A stretch of 64,000 bases of DNA from NCBI GenBank assembly GCA_018881555.1, contig JACAXG010000111.1:1887055-1951054 (forward strand), written 5' to 3'. Source of the DNA: Amblyornis subalaris. Lineage: Eukaryota; Chordata; Aves; Passeriformes; Ptilonorhynchidae. The notes below the pieces were generated by a model. That model did not search any database. It was not told the origin of the DNA and saw nothing but the letters and a program-made list of their open reading frames with translations. The position numbers and the translations under genes were made by a program. Below, one piece after another: positions 1-12,425 of this stretch. The stretch's first letter is position 1. Every line of letters starts with the position of its first letter.

Positions 1-214
1 TCAAGGAAAGGTATTCAGAACAAACATGATACAATCTGTCCAACAGAAACCTTGTACACGGCTTGTGAACAAATTTTAGAAGAAAGACATAGGAGTATAA
101 AAAAATATAGGTCGAATTAAATACATTGGCAAAAATCATTAAAAAAAGGATTGCCAAGGGTGGTTTTAGTAATGTTAAATAGCCCCTTTAATAACAGGTA
201 TTTTTTGAACAAGG

Positions 215-1180
215 GGTGAATGATCCACTTATCTCACCTGATTTCAATAAAATGTATCATAGAATGGTAGCTCATAGCCAGGTTAAGATGATGAAAATGG
301 TCTTTACTACGGGAGTCATTAGAAAGGAAGTAGAAAGGAAATGGTAACAGACACTAGCTGGTCTAAAAGGACTGGGCAGAAGCTGCTGGAGTCCTCAGGG
401 AATTGCACAGACTGACCTTAGTAATGACTTGGGAGCAAGAAATGAGAATGTAATAATTAAATTTACTGATAGTGCAAATTTGAGAGGCATCATTAATACA
501 CAGGAGAATCAGAATACCATACAGGAAGAGCTAAATGACCTGCTCAAGAAAGCTAACTGAGAAGGGATAGAATTTAATCATTCAAAGTGCCATCTCATGC
601 ATTTGGCAAGACCCACTAATACAAACAGGGAACTCATCAACAGAAAATGACAGACAAAAAGTAAGATTTAGTGTTTTAATCAATCACAGCATGACTATGA
701 CCCTCAAATGTTGATGTTATCATGAAAATAAATTCATCAGATGAGATACTCCCACTAAAGACAGGGAAGTTATAAGTCCCTCTGAATAAAGCTCTTGATG
801 AGCTCTTGCATGGTCACGCATATGCAAGAAAGATGAACTCAGGCTGCAGAAAGTGGCAATTAGTGCTATTAAGATGATCAGAGGAATGACGAGCCTATCT
901 TAAATGAGGAGAGTAAAGGCACTTCGCTTGTTTAGCCTCGCCACACAAGGCAAGAAAAGGGGGTATAATTACCCGCTCTAAAAAATACCAGGGAAGAGAG
1001 GAGCTATTAAAGCCAAGGGATGGTGCTGGCACAAGAACAAATGAGTGGAAGCAGTCATGAATAAGTACTGGCTAAAATGAAATGAAGGTTTGTGTGAAAG
1101 GAGTGAGGTACTGGGACTGCAGTTACTGGATCGAATCAGAGGGGCACCATTTAATTAGGTTTGAAATCAAGCTTCACACA
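215..1180 (+). repeat. Old CR1 LINE fragment, diverged
   Basis: The stretch reads like the end of CR1 ORF2 followed by the 3' region. Recognisable blocks are the part around 470-600, which resembles the CR1 segment that follows the reverse transcriptase motifs, and the part around 870-1000 (gatcagaggaatgacgagcc, then the segment ending in gtttagcctcgcc). Many indels and stop codons break every frame, so it is much older than the CR1 copies at 12.4 and 24.6 kb. The call rests on recognition of the family's layout by eye. Both ends are approximate, and the first 214 bases may also belong to it. Confidence 0.6.
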
Positions 1181-4099
1181 TCTCTGAATGAAATTATGTG
1201 GTGTGTTTTCTGTGTTAAAAATGGACCAGACTCAGAAGCTCTCTTCTCTTACTGTGTTTTTTGCTGCTATTTTTGACAATAAGAACATATGGCTGATATT
1301 ACAGTCATACAAGTTTAGGAGGACCCCTTTATGTGTGATAGGAGTGTACGGAAGATTTTTATATATTGTAGATTTCTTGAATGTGTTCATGGAGCCACAG
1401 AAAAAGCTTATGAGGGAAACTAATATGGACCACCTGTTCAGTCCATCCCATCACCAATGCCATATTCTTAAATGTTCTGCACCATCATAGCCACACATTT
1501 GAAGCTTCTGTCACTTTCCTTGAAAGACTATTTCAGGGTCCAGTTGATCCTTCTTAGCAACAATTCCAAAATTACACTTTCCTCAGAACAGTTCCAAATT
1601 TAGACTTTCCGTTGCAGTCATAACTGTATTCTTAACTTTTTTCTGGAGTTGCTGAACATTTCAGCTGCTTCTCAACATTTAATGAGTATTTAATCATTTA
1701 CATTTCCCTTATAACTTATCTTGACATCCATCATTACTACGGTTCTTCCTATAGTTTTTGTAATTCTATTGTCAAAGAAATCAATGATGTTCTGCCTAAC
1801 AGTGCTCAGGGGGTAGGAGGATGCATGTGTCTAATATTTCACTTTGAAAAATAGATACTATTTTAAAAAATGTCATACTGTGAATTTCTCTTTTTCAAGT
1901 TAAATGCAAACCCTGGTGAATTCTGAGACCAACATCTGCACCATTAATGAGAGTTTTCCTCCAAAATGACCTGTGTAACTTCACTGATTGAAGTCCTGGT
2001 CTGATATTGCCAGCATCTTTTCCTGAAATAGCTGGCATTGACCTGAAAGCACCTCTTTCCCACAGACACTGTACTGGAACAAGTCAAAAAACTGTCTCTT
2101 CTCATGATAATACTCTGAAAGAAAAGAGAAAAAAAGAGAGTCTTCTACATGTTTTCAGTTCTTATATTTTTATTCATTTTTTAAAAATATATATGAACAC
2201 TGCTTTATTATGAACATTGCCATGTAAGAGCACGGGGAAGGGGGAGAGGGAATATCATTCTCCCCTTATATGGGCCATTGCAGAAGCCAGCATTGAGCTC
2301 ACCTTTCCTCTTAAGGGACTGAAGCAGCAATGGCAGAGGAAGCCAAAACCCAGACACGTTCAAAAGTAAGGATCTCAGGTGTATCTGTTCATCTAAAATA
2401 GGTTTAGATCCTTATGACAGTGCAGTAGATATTAACGAGTAAGAATGCTGAGACATTTTTTTACATTGTCCTCTGAGTTTTAAAAAGCACAATAGCCAAC
2501 TGCTCTTCTTTTAGCTCTCTCCTTAGAGCTGTTCAGAAGAGCTACAAACAATTACTCTCACAGTGTACCTAGGAGTACCAGATAACTTTTGTTTTACATG
2601 AGAATAATTATATGCTGCCACGTCTGCATTTGCTACACATGATATGTTTATGTTTCCCTTCCTAGAGCCTGACTACGTACTTACTGCAAATAGGTATGTA
2701 AAGGACAATTTTCAGAAAAATTTGTTATACTTTCACATACAAGTCAATGAACAATAGTTCCACCTATGAGAAAATAAATTTCTGCAACATTTGTTCATTT
2801 TTTCTAGGCCCAAACCTAGCAGCATGAACATTGTTGAAAACCTTCCTATACAATTTCTTAATTTTATTGATTTCCTTTTGTTTTCTTTGCATTTTGCTTT
2901 AATTGATATTTACCAGGAGATGGACAAATATAACCATCAAGGGAGAATGAGAGAGAAAAAAAAATTTTTTATTATTATTCTAAATTTTTCCATGACTGGA
3001 CTACAAAATGTTAAACATACAAGGCTTTTTATTTATATTATCAATTAAAGCAGATCTTGCTATACTTGTTAGCAGTGATTAATACCATACTTCCCCCATA
3101 TCCTTATTCAGCTGTATGTGACTACTCATGGACTAAAAAATTTAATTGTGTGTGGAATGCTAGTAAAGTCTCAATGTAATCAATTAAATTGCAAAAATAT
3201 AGGGCAACTAGTGAATTATGTTTATTTTTTCATTTAGACAAGAGTTGATTTTTACAAATTACAGAGGATGAGTTTTGTTCCTTGTTTGAGGGTTTAGCAG
3301 TGTTTAAATTTTCTGGTAAATTTATTGCTTTTCTGTTTATTGACAGCACAATGCAAGAAGTGTCTCTGACAACGAGTGAGTCTAAGTTTTAGAGTCTTAG
3401 TTTTAAGTGTAATAAACACATAAATCTTTTATTTTTCTGGAAAAAAGTAGATGTGCAATGAATCAAGCTAGGAGTGTTGTGACCTAATTTTTTCAAAGGG
3501 AGTGTGTTAGACCTAGATTTTCAGTTAATGGAACATCTTGGCAAAAGAATCTTTACAGCAATCCATCTTGATTGCTCTGGTAAGGAATAATAGTTGATTT
3601 ATGCATGTGTAGCTCAGAAAGCGATTCCTTAATGGTTTTTGTTTCTACATTGTTGGCTCAGATCCAACAAGCCATCCATGAGATTTAAACACCACTAATT
3701 TTTACTGAGATTTGCGATAGCTTCCTGGATGATTCTGATGCTAAAAACTTGAAGTAAGCAATTGCTCTTTTCTATCCTAAGCAAAAGATAGCCAGTCTGC
3801 AGTAGTCTGATAACGTGCAGTATCCAGTGGAATACCAGACTGCAAAAGATGGATATCTCCAAATTAGAGACTACATTCCCTATTCAGAAGTCCAAGTATT
3901 CATTTAAGGTGGTTTAGTGCTTGATTAGGTGCCTATGTATATACTTTAATCAAATTCTAATTACCCATTCAGAAAAAAATAAGGAGCTATTCTTAAAAGT
4001 TCAGTAATACAGCTGAATAAGTTACATAGTGTAAGGACAACATGTATATGAATAATACAGAAAATATACTAATAAATATAGATAGAAAAATTAGATATA
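1181..4099. other. AT-rich DNA, nothing recognised
   Basis: I see no coding exon, RNA gene or clear repeat here. The short open frames (under 100 codons) have no recognisable domain. The sequence has ordinary avian intergenic character with poly-A and poly-T runs. Confidence 0.5.
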
Positions 4100-5169
4100 T
4101 GTGTTGGTTTTGCAGGGTCTGGTTTTTGGTAGTGGGTGGGCCACAGAGGTGGCTTCTGTGAGAAGCTACTAGAAGCTTCCACCATGTCCAGCAGACCCAG
4201 TCCCTGATGGCTCTGAAAACGGACATGCTGCTGGCCAAGACTGGGCAGATTAGAGATGGTGGTAACGCCTCTGTGATAACATATCTAAGAAGAAATCAAA
4301 ACAAAGGTCAAGGTGTAGTCGTAATTTTTCCAGTCAGAGTAGGAGTGAGAACATGTGAGAGAAACAACAATGGAGGCACCAAGGTCAGTGCAGAAGGAGG
4401 GGGAGGAGGTGCTCCAGGCACTGGAGCCGAGATGTCCCTGCAGCCTGTGGTGAGGACCATGGTGAGGCAGTAGTCCCCCTGCAGCCCATGGGGGTCCATG
4501 GGGGATGCAGAGATCCATTTGCAGCCCCTGGTGGAGGTGCCCATGTCTGAGCAGGTGGATACCAGGATGCTGTGGTCCGACAGGAGTCCCAGTGGAGAGA
4601 GAGGCCTTGCTTCCAGGCTGGAACAGCTATCCTTCGAGGACTGCACCCCGTGGCAGAGTGACTCATGCCGCAGCAGTGTTGGGAGGACTGTCTGCCCGTG
4701 GGATGGACTCACGTTGCAGCAGCTTTGGGACTGCTGCTGCTCGTGAGAGTGGACCCACACTGGAGAGGTTCACGGAGAACTGTCTCCCGTGGGAGGGACC
4801 CCACGGTGCAGCAGGGAAACGACTCCTCTCCCTGAACAGCAGAAAAAAAATCTTGGGTGACGAACTGACCAGAACCCCCACCCCACCTCCCTGCACCATT
4901 GGTGGGAAGGAGGGAGGGGTTGGGGGTAGAAAAGGGTGTTTTTAAGGGCTTATTTTACTTTTTATTCTCCTACTCCAATTTTGGTAGTAATAAATCCACA
5001 TTACATCTTTAAGTTGAGCCTGTTTCGCCCTTGGAGTGTTTTCTCCTGGTCCTTATCTCAACTCATGGACCTTTCATTAAATTTTTTTCTCCTCTGTCCA
5101 GCTGTGGAGCAGGGGAGGGTAAGTGAGAGGGTTTTTCGTGGGTGCCTGGCATTTGGCCAAACCACAACA
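4100..5169 (+). mobile_element. Solo LTR, family A, copy 1
   Basis: This is a 1.07 kb unit that starts tgtgttggttttgcagg and ends ggccaaaccacaaca, so it has the TG...CA ends of an LTR. A polyadenylation signal AATAAA lies at 4989-4994, close to the 3' end as expected for the R region. Closely similar units occur at 57540-58609 (same strand) and 60316-61420 (opposite strand). The flanking five bases are atata on the left and atgta on the right, a likely 5-bp target-site duplication with one mismatch, which suits an ERV-L-like element. No internal retroviral sequence is attached, so it is a solo LTR. Open frames of up to 150 codons inside it on both strands are by-products of its GC-rich middle. 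Confidence 0.85.
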
Positions 5170-6810
5170 ATGTAATAGTGCTTATACAATTACATGTGGC
5201 TGGTAGACACCTTCCCTTTTTTAGACCTAGTAAACCACTTATCCTTGTGACTCTCCTTAGCCACCCAACACCTTCCTTAACTAAAACAAAGACCTTGATT
5301 ATCATGACCTATCAGAAAACAAAATTATCATTCTACCTGCAGGACTTTACCACATAGATTATTACTACCAGCATGATGTTAGTTTCTTCCAAGGAAAAAT
5401 ATGCTGACATCATGGAAGGCCCAAAATAACATTAAGATGTAAGAGGAGATTGGAAAATCACAGACTCAAGACTCCTTAGTCAAGGAGTGGAGTGTCAAAA
5501 ACACCATTTACATGCTGCAAAGCTCATTGCTGATGGAAATTGGCCTGTGGCAATGCTGCTATCAACACATCTTCCATGTTTATCAGAAAGAGCCAAGTTT
5601 TGCTATGAAATATTCATTTCTGGTAGATCCAGCTGCTCGACACTTGCAAGTGGATGTCTGTCAACCTTGGAGGCAGCTGTACTTGTAAATTAATCACTCT
5701 GCTTTTATCAACAGCAAATGCATCTCTCTAGAATATCTTCTTTTCTTTTTAAAGGAAAAGAGTCTTTCGCTTTTCAGTCCACATCCCTAAATGAAAGAGA
5801 ACCGACTGCAACTGATCTGTGCTGGAGATATTTTTCCATCACTTGAAAACAGAAAGGTTAAAAGCAACAGGATAAATAGGTGTACCTTTAGGGGAGAAAG
5901 TAAAGCCAGTTTGCAATTTTTTGGCTCAACTTGCGATCCAATCTTGCCAGCAAGTCTTTTGTTCAGATTGAATCAGATTGGCTAAGTCCCTGTTGATAAT
6001 CCAAGCAAAGATTCTGGCACAGAAACAGAAGAAAACATCTTCAGAATCAGATCTGAAATTTTTTTAGGAACTTAATATTTTGTGCTGAGAAGTAACGGCC
6101 GCTACTGAGGAAAACTATAGCACAAAACAAAACAGGCTTTAAAATATTCAGCCCTCCCCTTGTCAGCAATGATATTGTGTCAAAAGAAGAACCTTCACAA
6201 GTGAACATGCTCATTATTTTCCTTTGAAACTTAAAAATAGACTCCCAGTTCTTGATGATTTTATGCCTCTAGAACTGTGGAGCAGTTTTGAGTTCTTACT
6301 GTAGATCAGCCTGTACAGTTTGCTCTTTGGAAGCTGTATCTTGGTTGTGTGGATACCACGTTGATTTCAGCAGAAGTAAGACAGAGGAATCTGAACCCAA
6401 TGGCACAAGGTCTTTGCACCCTTTCTTCCTACCAGCAGCCTCTAGTCAATGGGAATTTGCAAAGGGAAACTGGATGACATCTCCCAGGCATGTCAAAGAG
6501 GAGGAATTACTGGATCACTTCCATTTCTGGCTAGAGCCTTCATGTAAGCAGTTTCTAAAACATCTGTAGAGAGCAGTGATACAAGCAAGTCAGCCCTGTG
6601 GTGAAAATTAATGTTTTATTATGGAAAAAGTAATTTCTGCAAAGTAATAGAAATTGTCGTCTCTTGAACAAAAAGTATGAAAAAGCAGTTCTTTGAAATA
6701 TTTTTTGTTTGGTTGGGTTTTTCTGCCTGTGGACCCCTAAAAATTTTTAGCACCTTTTAGACATTTTTATGGGTAAGATATCTATATGGCATATAGGCAC
6801 TTTCTCGCCT

Positions 6811-6985
6811 CCCTTCCCCTCCCCTCCCCTTCCCCTNNNNNNNNNNNNNNNNNNNNNNNNNNNNNNNNNNNNNNNNNNNNNNNNNNNNNNNNNNNNNNNN
6901 NNNNNNNNNNNNNNNNNNNNNNNNNNNNNNNNNNNNNNNNNNNNNNNNNNNNNCCCTCCCCTCCCCTCCCCTCCCCTTCCCTCCC
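6811..6985. repeat. (CCCCT)n tract interrupted by an assembly gap
   Basis: C-rich pentamers of the type CCCCT run into 117 N bases (6837-6953) and resume as the same repeat up to about 6985. The true length is therefore unknown. The minus strand reads AGGGG repeats, which can fold into G-quadruplexes, a common cause of sequencing failure. Confidence 0.9.
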
Positions 6986-7007
6986 TTTTTTTCCTTAATA
7001 AGAAATT

Positions 7008-7057
7008 TTCAAACAAGAAGAAGTTGTCCACCAGTTTTCATACGGCCTTAGAAGTTG
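7008..7057 (+). repeat. About 50-bp repeat shared with 9640-9688
   Basis: The sequence around ttgtccaccagttttcatac, followed by ggccttagaagtt, recurs at 9640-9688 as ttgtccaccagtttcatatg, followed by ggccttacaagtt. I count only about six differences and one single-base gap over some 50 bases. The parent element is not recognised. Confidence 0.7.
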
Positions 7058-8279
7058 TCCATTGGTGCCCACAGAATTACTGGACACTTCCTAAAAAACA
7101 CTGAGTTAGGCAGATTCAATGCCACAATTCACTTTGCCTTAATTTATTTTCCCCTCTCTGACAAAGCTATGACAATCTTCCCAAGTCCCAAATCTGTGAT
7201 TAGAAATAAGTACTTCCATTAAGATTTGAAGATAAAAAGCAAAGAGACACAGAGAGTGATCAGGGAGCCAAACTGCTCATGGAGAGGCAAGCAAGCACAC
7301 TGAGTCAAGTGTTCAGCAGCGGCTGTGAAGTGGCTGTTGTTCAGGTACTGGTTTTAGTGGGTTGGGTTTGTTTCTGGTTTTTGTTCGTTTTTTTTTTTTG
7401 TACAAGGTAAGCAGGTAACTGTCCTAAACACAAGGTTGCACCATGTCACTTTTGCTATGCAGAAACAAGAGCTCTTTGTTCCCAGGTGAAAAAGTTGCCA
7501 GATTGCAGAAAGATGAATTGTGCCATACCTGTGGATGCACTCTTACAGATCACACCATTTTACATTCCTTTTCCTGTCCCCAAATTTCAAATTTCTCTTT
7601 GCATGTTCATCCACTGCTCAGTCATGGGGTGGCACTGGAGGTTGTTCAAGACTCCTTTGTATTTTCCCTTGATACCATAATCATTGTGTCTTTATCTACA
7701 GGATTTGAAGTCATCATGTCAAGTATTGGTTTCTAGCATCACAGCCTGGGTAATAACTTTAACCATTCAATCGTCCTTAATATTCTACACCTTTCTCTGC
7801 TGTCTGTCTCTATTTCTGACTGCAGAATAATCCACAATAAAATTGCTAGCACTCCTCTCTGGATTTACACAGTTTGTACTGAAGTAATGTTAATTCCCCA
7901 AATGCAGATTGCCATAATTAGTCAAAAGCTGAAAACTGGAAAACAGTAACGAAAGAAATGAACTTTCAGATATCTCAGATATAATGATCAGGATGAAATG
8001 ATTCCTCATAATTTTTAAAGTAATCAGAGGTCAAACTTCCCAAGGAGATAACGTGAGTTTCTAAAATGCATCCATTTTCTAAAATGCTCTTGTTACATCA
8101 AACAGAGTTTCACAGGCAAAGAAACACACCAAGGTTTGTAGCAGCATTGCAGTTCCTAGGAATCTGCTACCTTAATAGTGTATTTTCAAATAAATATAAA
8201 CCAGGACTCTCAATCTCAGTGGCTTATGGCTGACCGGCCAGCAGACAGCTAGTAGTACAGCACCTCTGTGCAGAGACGG

Positions 8280-9391
8280 TGTTATGGGTTCGAAAAAATG
8301 AAAATTTCTTTTCTTTCCTCGTGTAGCAGGGAGACTCTAGGTGGGGAGGGGCTGGCTGGGAACTAATGAGCAATACTTAAGAATAAGGAAAGTGGTCTAT
8401 CCACCCACATTTCACACTGATCACTGGAATGGGAGATACTTAAGGACAAAAGGGATCACTTGCCCAGCCCAGATGCCAATTAAAGAAACAAAACCTGGAA
8501 ATGTTGGCAAGGGGGTTGTTTCCCCAGAGGCTGCACCTTATCATTGCAAGAGGTGAAGGGACTTTTTTGAGACTGGTGAGAGGTGGATGGAGACTGGGCT
8601 TACTGCTCTTTTCAGCTTGGCATTCGGTGAGGATGGTCATGTCTGCAGCGGAGTGCTGGTTTTGCTCTGGGAACACCGCTACACTGCGATGTCTCCGCCT
8701 GCTCTTTCCAGAGCACGGATACACTGTGATGTCTCCACAAGGGTTTTGCCACGGCACAGGGAGCAGCGTTATGCTGTAACTGTGTCCGCCAGGAGCTGCT
8801 CGCCTCTCCCATCTCTGCCGCCAGCCTGGATTTCTGCTGCACATGGGTCAGCGCCGAGGTCTACTCGTCTCTGCTGTTCCTGCCTTCCTCTGGCCCCTCA
8901 GTGGGTGATACCGAGGTCCATCGCTCCCCAGTCAACCCCGCCCGCCCACACCGCTTGCTGCTCACTGCCGAGGTTGGTGCAGACAGGCCGCTGCCTCGTG
9001 AGTTTGCACTGGGAGTGACCTCCCCTCTCCCTCTCACCCGAGCCGCCATTGCCACATGGAGAGGTCTCCACGCTCATGCCACAGCACACCCTGCAGCCGT
9101 GGGGGAGTTACTGCAGCCTCTCTGCCCCAACACAGAATCGCCCAAAGACAGAGAAAGGACTGTGGCTGGGTTTGTCTGTTCTCTTATTGTTGCCATTTAA
9201 CTGCCTTGTTATATATATATATATAGATATATAACCCTAGTAAAGAACTGTTATTCTTTTTACCACATCTTTGGTTGAGAGTCCCTTAATTTCAAAGGTA
9301 TAGTAATTAGAAGGAGGGAGGGGGGGTCATCCTCTATCCAAGAAAGGTTTCCTGCCTTCCCTGACAGATACCTGTCTTTCAAACGGGGACA
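8280..9391 (+). mobile_element. Solo LTR, family B, copy 1, with perfect 5-bp TSD
   Basis: This is a 1.11 kb unit starting tgttatgggttcg and ending tttcaaacggggaca. It is flanked by an exact 5-bp duplication, GACGG at 8275-8279 and again at 9392-9396, which fixes both ends to the base. A second copy of the same family lies at 45436-46451 on the other strand. The segment gtaaagaactgttattc near 9240 matches the usual position of an LTR polyadenylation region, with AATAAA decayed to AGTAAA, and sets the orientation. The 5-bp duplication fits ERV-L. The GC-rich middle creates spurious frames of up to 143 codons. Confidence 0.92.
9210..9233. repeat. (AT)n microsatellite inside the family B LTR
   Basis: A short (TA)n run with one interruption lies about 160 bases from the LTR 3' end. 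The other family B copy carries a longer one at the matching place (45600-45640), so the seed repeat was part of the ancestral LTR. Confidence 0.85.
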
Positions 9392-9396
9392 GACGG

Positions 9397-11330
9397 GCAT
9401 GTCTGGAAGGAAAAGTCATGGAGGAGAGATATGTGCAGTTTGCAGTCCAAGGGCAGGGACTTGCAGGCTGCCAAGTGGGCTGGGTGCCTGTCAGACACTT
9501 TAAGAAGGAGCCCTGAGGTGGGGACAGGGTCTGCATACCCCTCAAATACAGCATTGCACCAACCTGCTGCCCAGCACTGGAGGGAGAGACATCTCCAGAT
9601 TCATTTGTGCTCAAGATAAAAGACTGTGGCAGTTCTTGTTTCAAATAAGAAAAAATTGTCCACCAGTTTCATATGGCCTTACAAGTTCTCTGGTTGAGAA
9701 AAGATGTATCAATTCTCCCAGCAGAACAAGGGCTTTTTCAACCCTTTTATACTGCTGCATCCCATTTGTCTTCCCTCAAGAACAAAATGGGTGTATGCTG
9801 TCTTTATTTGGGTTTCACTAGAAACCTCCCTTTTCTTTTCCTTCTGTCTAGCAGGCTTTTTAATTTGACATATATCATAATATGACTAAAAACTATTTGA
9901 GATTCATGGGGGAATTTAAGAAAGAGAGAGATTTGATGGGAGGGAAATCTACAGGCAAGACTCTGCAAGTGTCTTGCTATAGCAGCACTCTTGAAAAAGA
10001 GAAACTATTAGGCTGCATCATTTATCTTCACTGTCCACCTAATAATGGAACCAGAGTAGCTGGGATCTAATCTCACTGTTTCCATGGGTTTTTGCGTGGG
10101 CATTACAGACAGCTTTAACAACAACTGTGAAGACAGCCATTCGTGTCTTACAATGCACAATATACTTCTTTTTCCATTAGAGCAAACAGTAACAGCAAAC
10201 TAGTTAACAACTGGTTTCTTACCCTAGATTGATGTAGCTGTATCCACATTTCCTTAGTGGATATCTAACAAAACACAGATACAACCATGACCAGTGTACA
10301 GACTGACAATTAAGCATAAAGAACTGCTAGCAGGATATTAAAAAAAAAAAAAAAGAAATTTTGAAGTATATAAATGTCCTTTCTCTATGCTTATATTCTC
10401 TAAAATTACTTTCTCTTTCAGCCTTCCTCATTTCTCTAGATGCTGCTATACAATCCTCCCCTCCATCTCTCTGGGGTCTTTGGAGCTGCCCAGGGACAGA
10501 TTAGAATTATTTTGGTGTTCTATGTACTCCTATGGAAATGCTCCTTACATGTATGCTGCTAAATGTCAAACTTCAGCTGATGTCTACTGAGTTCAAACAC
10601 ATATAGTAGGACTTTCGTCAAATTTTCCATGGACGCATTATCTTTACTATGGGTATCTTATCCTTTATACATGGTTCAGGCTACACTAAATGTAATGGAA
10701 AAACTTCTGAATTATAGTGGTATAGAAAAGTGAGAGACAAACTCTTTAAAAACATATAATCAGTGTCAATCTGAGTATTTTCCAGTTCCCACTGAAGTTG
10801 AAGGAGCAATAGTAAGTTTTGGATCAAATCTGGTCAGGCAGAAATGAAAACTTCTTAAAAGGAAAAGCAGAGAATTAAAAAATCCATGACAGCCTAAGCC
10901 AAGGAGTGACAGAATCAAGGAAGTTATTCCTTTGAGTTTTTAAACAAACAAGCCAATATACCCAGTTCAATGCCACTATCTCACAGTGCAAGCCTTGTGG
11001 GCATTTCCAGTGTTTTTTTGTTTGCTTGGGGATTTATTTTTATTTGTTTGTTTTGTTTTTTTAAATATTAGTGATTAATTATGGTTGCTATCAGGAGATG
11101 GAAACTTCCATGTAAAGCTGGGATATTCCAACTGTAATTCAGAGCAGCTAAAACTAAGATGTATGACTGCTTCTTCTTAAAGTGTAATAGAAGCTGCTAA
11201 CTGAGCCTTGTGAAATATTAGGAGGTATAGTTTACGTCTGTTTTTATGTATTGTGTTTTCGTTTCACTTAGTAGATCAGCAGATAATTTATATAAAAATC
11301 TTTAAGGTGAGGCCTCGTTTTTTAGAAGGT
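9397..11330. other. Unrecognised DNA between LTRs
   Basis: This interval contains the second copy of the roughly 50-bp repeat at 9640-9688, a short poly-A at 10340-10354 and otherwise no feature I can support. The open frames are under 110 codons and unrecognised. Confidence 0.45.
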
Positions 11331-12420
11331 TATCCTGGAGTGATCTATTAGGATAATCTATTTGATAATCCTCTGCTTATGCCCAAAAATTGTTATTGTT
11401 TTCTCTTTCTACCTCTCCCCCACCCCCCAAGCTGGTAGGCATGTGAGCCCAGCCAAGACCATAGCCAGGGGCGGAGCTGGCAGGTTGCTCCTTCTCTTCC
11501 GGTTCGAGGGGCAGGAAGTCCCTCCCTCTCTTGTGGTTCTGGGATTGGGAACGTGGCCTCTGTGTGTGGAGAGAGAGGAGACCAGAGCGGTTTTTTCTGC
11601 CAGACCTGCTGCCTAGCCGTGTCCTGCCACAGCGGTTTCTGCCCGAGAGTTGAGACCGGGGCTGCCCACGCCAAACCCCTGCCCGGCAGAGTGTTTTTTT
11701 TCCTGCAGTGCTGAGCAGCATGATTTCTCCTCTTGGCTGTCTTAGTTTTTGGCCCAAGCAAAACACTTTTCCTTCTTCCCTTGGTTGGAGAAGCTGGAGC
11801 AGCATTTCTTTGGTTGCTGGTAGCTGAACTGAACAGGCTGCTGCTCTGAAACTGGTAGGAGAGGGATCGCTGGGAGTGGGGCAGCTGCACCCAGCCCCAA
11901 GCCCCAGGGAGCCAAGCCAGGGAGAGAAAGCACACCAAAAGGCTCCAGCCCAGCTGCTTTCACCTAATGTGACTGCTGTCAGAGGGAAAAAAAGTCAACA
12001 CCAGTCAGCCACTGAAATTTTTCTCTGCTGCAGGACTCCTCTGTGCAGGTGGGGGGGTCTGCTGCCCCTCCATGCGGAAAACCAGCACCATCTTTGGATC
12101 ACGTGTTGGAAACAGTGTATTCCTGCTGGACTGCCTTCACTCGCCAGACACTTTCTTTTGGGATTTTGTTTCTCTGTGTGTGTGGGGAAGTGAGTTCTGA
12201 CAGTTTAGTGCTTAACAGCTATTTACCTTTTGTTTTCCCTTGCCTGGTGGGCAGGCATCCTGTTTGTTAATAAATAATTTAATTTTTTTTTTCCCTTTCA
12301 TCTATTAGTATTCATTTCCTATTGGTGGAACGGGATTTTTGGAACCCTTTTGGAACCCTTTTGGAAAGAAGTACTCAGTCCAAAGAGTTTCTTTCTTAAA
12401 TTTGTCTCAAAACTGAGACA
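11331..12420 (+). mobile_element. Solo LTR, family C, copy 1, with perfect 5-bp TSD
   Basis: This is a 1.09 kb unit beginning tatcctggagtgatc, with the TG start decayed to TA, and ending tctcaaaactgagaca. The exact duplication AAGGT lies at 11326-11330 and 12421-12425. AATAAA at 12269-12274 places the R/U5 region at the right end. The start aligns with the other copy (25408-26262) through the shared run ggatgctat/ggataatct and the following tgcttaatgc/tgcttatgcc, and the ends share the gttaaataaa/gttaataaata segment. Two long minus-strand frames (142 and 181 codons) are artefacts of its GC-rich centre. The neighbouring CR1 begins directly after the right TSD. Confidence 0.9.
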
Positions 12421-12425
12421 AAGGT

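Larger units (their letters stand above)
5170..8279. other. Unrecognised DNA between two LTRs, with a simple-repeat gap
   Basis: Apart from the (CCCCT)n tract and a roughly 50-bp repeat at 7008-7057, both listed separately, I recognise no gene or element. The open frame at 6288-6569 (93 codons) and the one at 7443-7736 (97 codons) have no domain I can name. Confidence 0.45.

Noticed and set aside
4308..4945. Overlapping open frames of 78-150 codons on both strands
   Set aside because: They lie inside LTR A, recur in broken form in the other two copies, and have no domains. They reflect the GC-rich middle of the LTR.
6747..7104. Long frames through the N gap
   Set aside because: The residues in the middle are unknown bases in a (CCCCT)n array, so the frames have no meaning.
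8440..9018. Frames of 134 and 143 codons
   Set aside because: They are inside LTR B with an exact GACGG duplication around it, so no gene is implied.
11377..11963. Minus-strand frames of 142 and 181 codons
   Set aside because: They lie wholly inside LTR C, which is bounded by an exact duplication, and run antisense to it. The other copy does not keep the frame.
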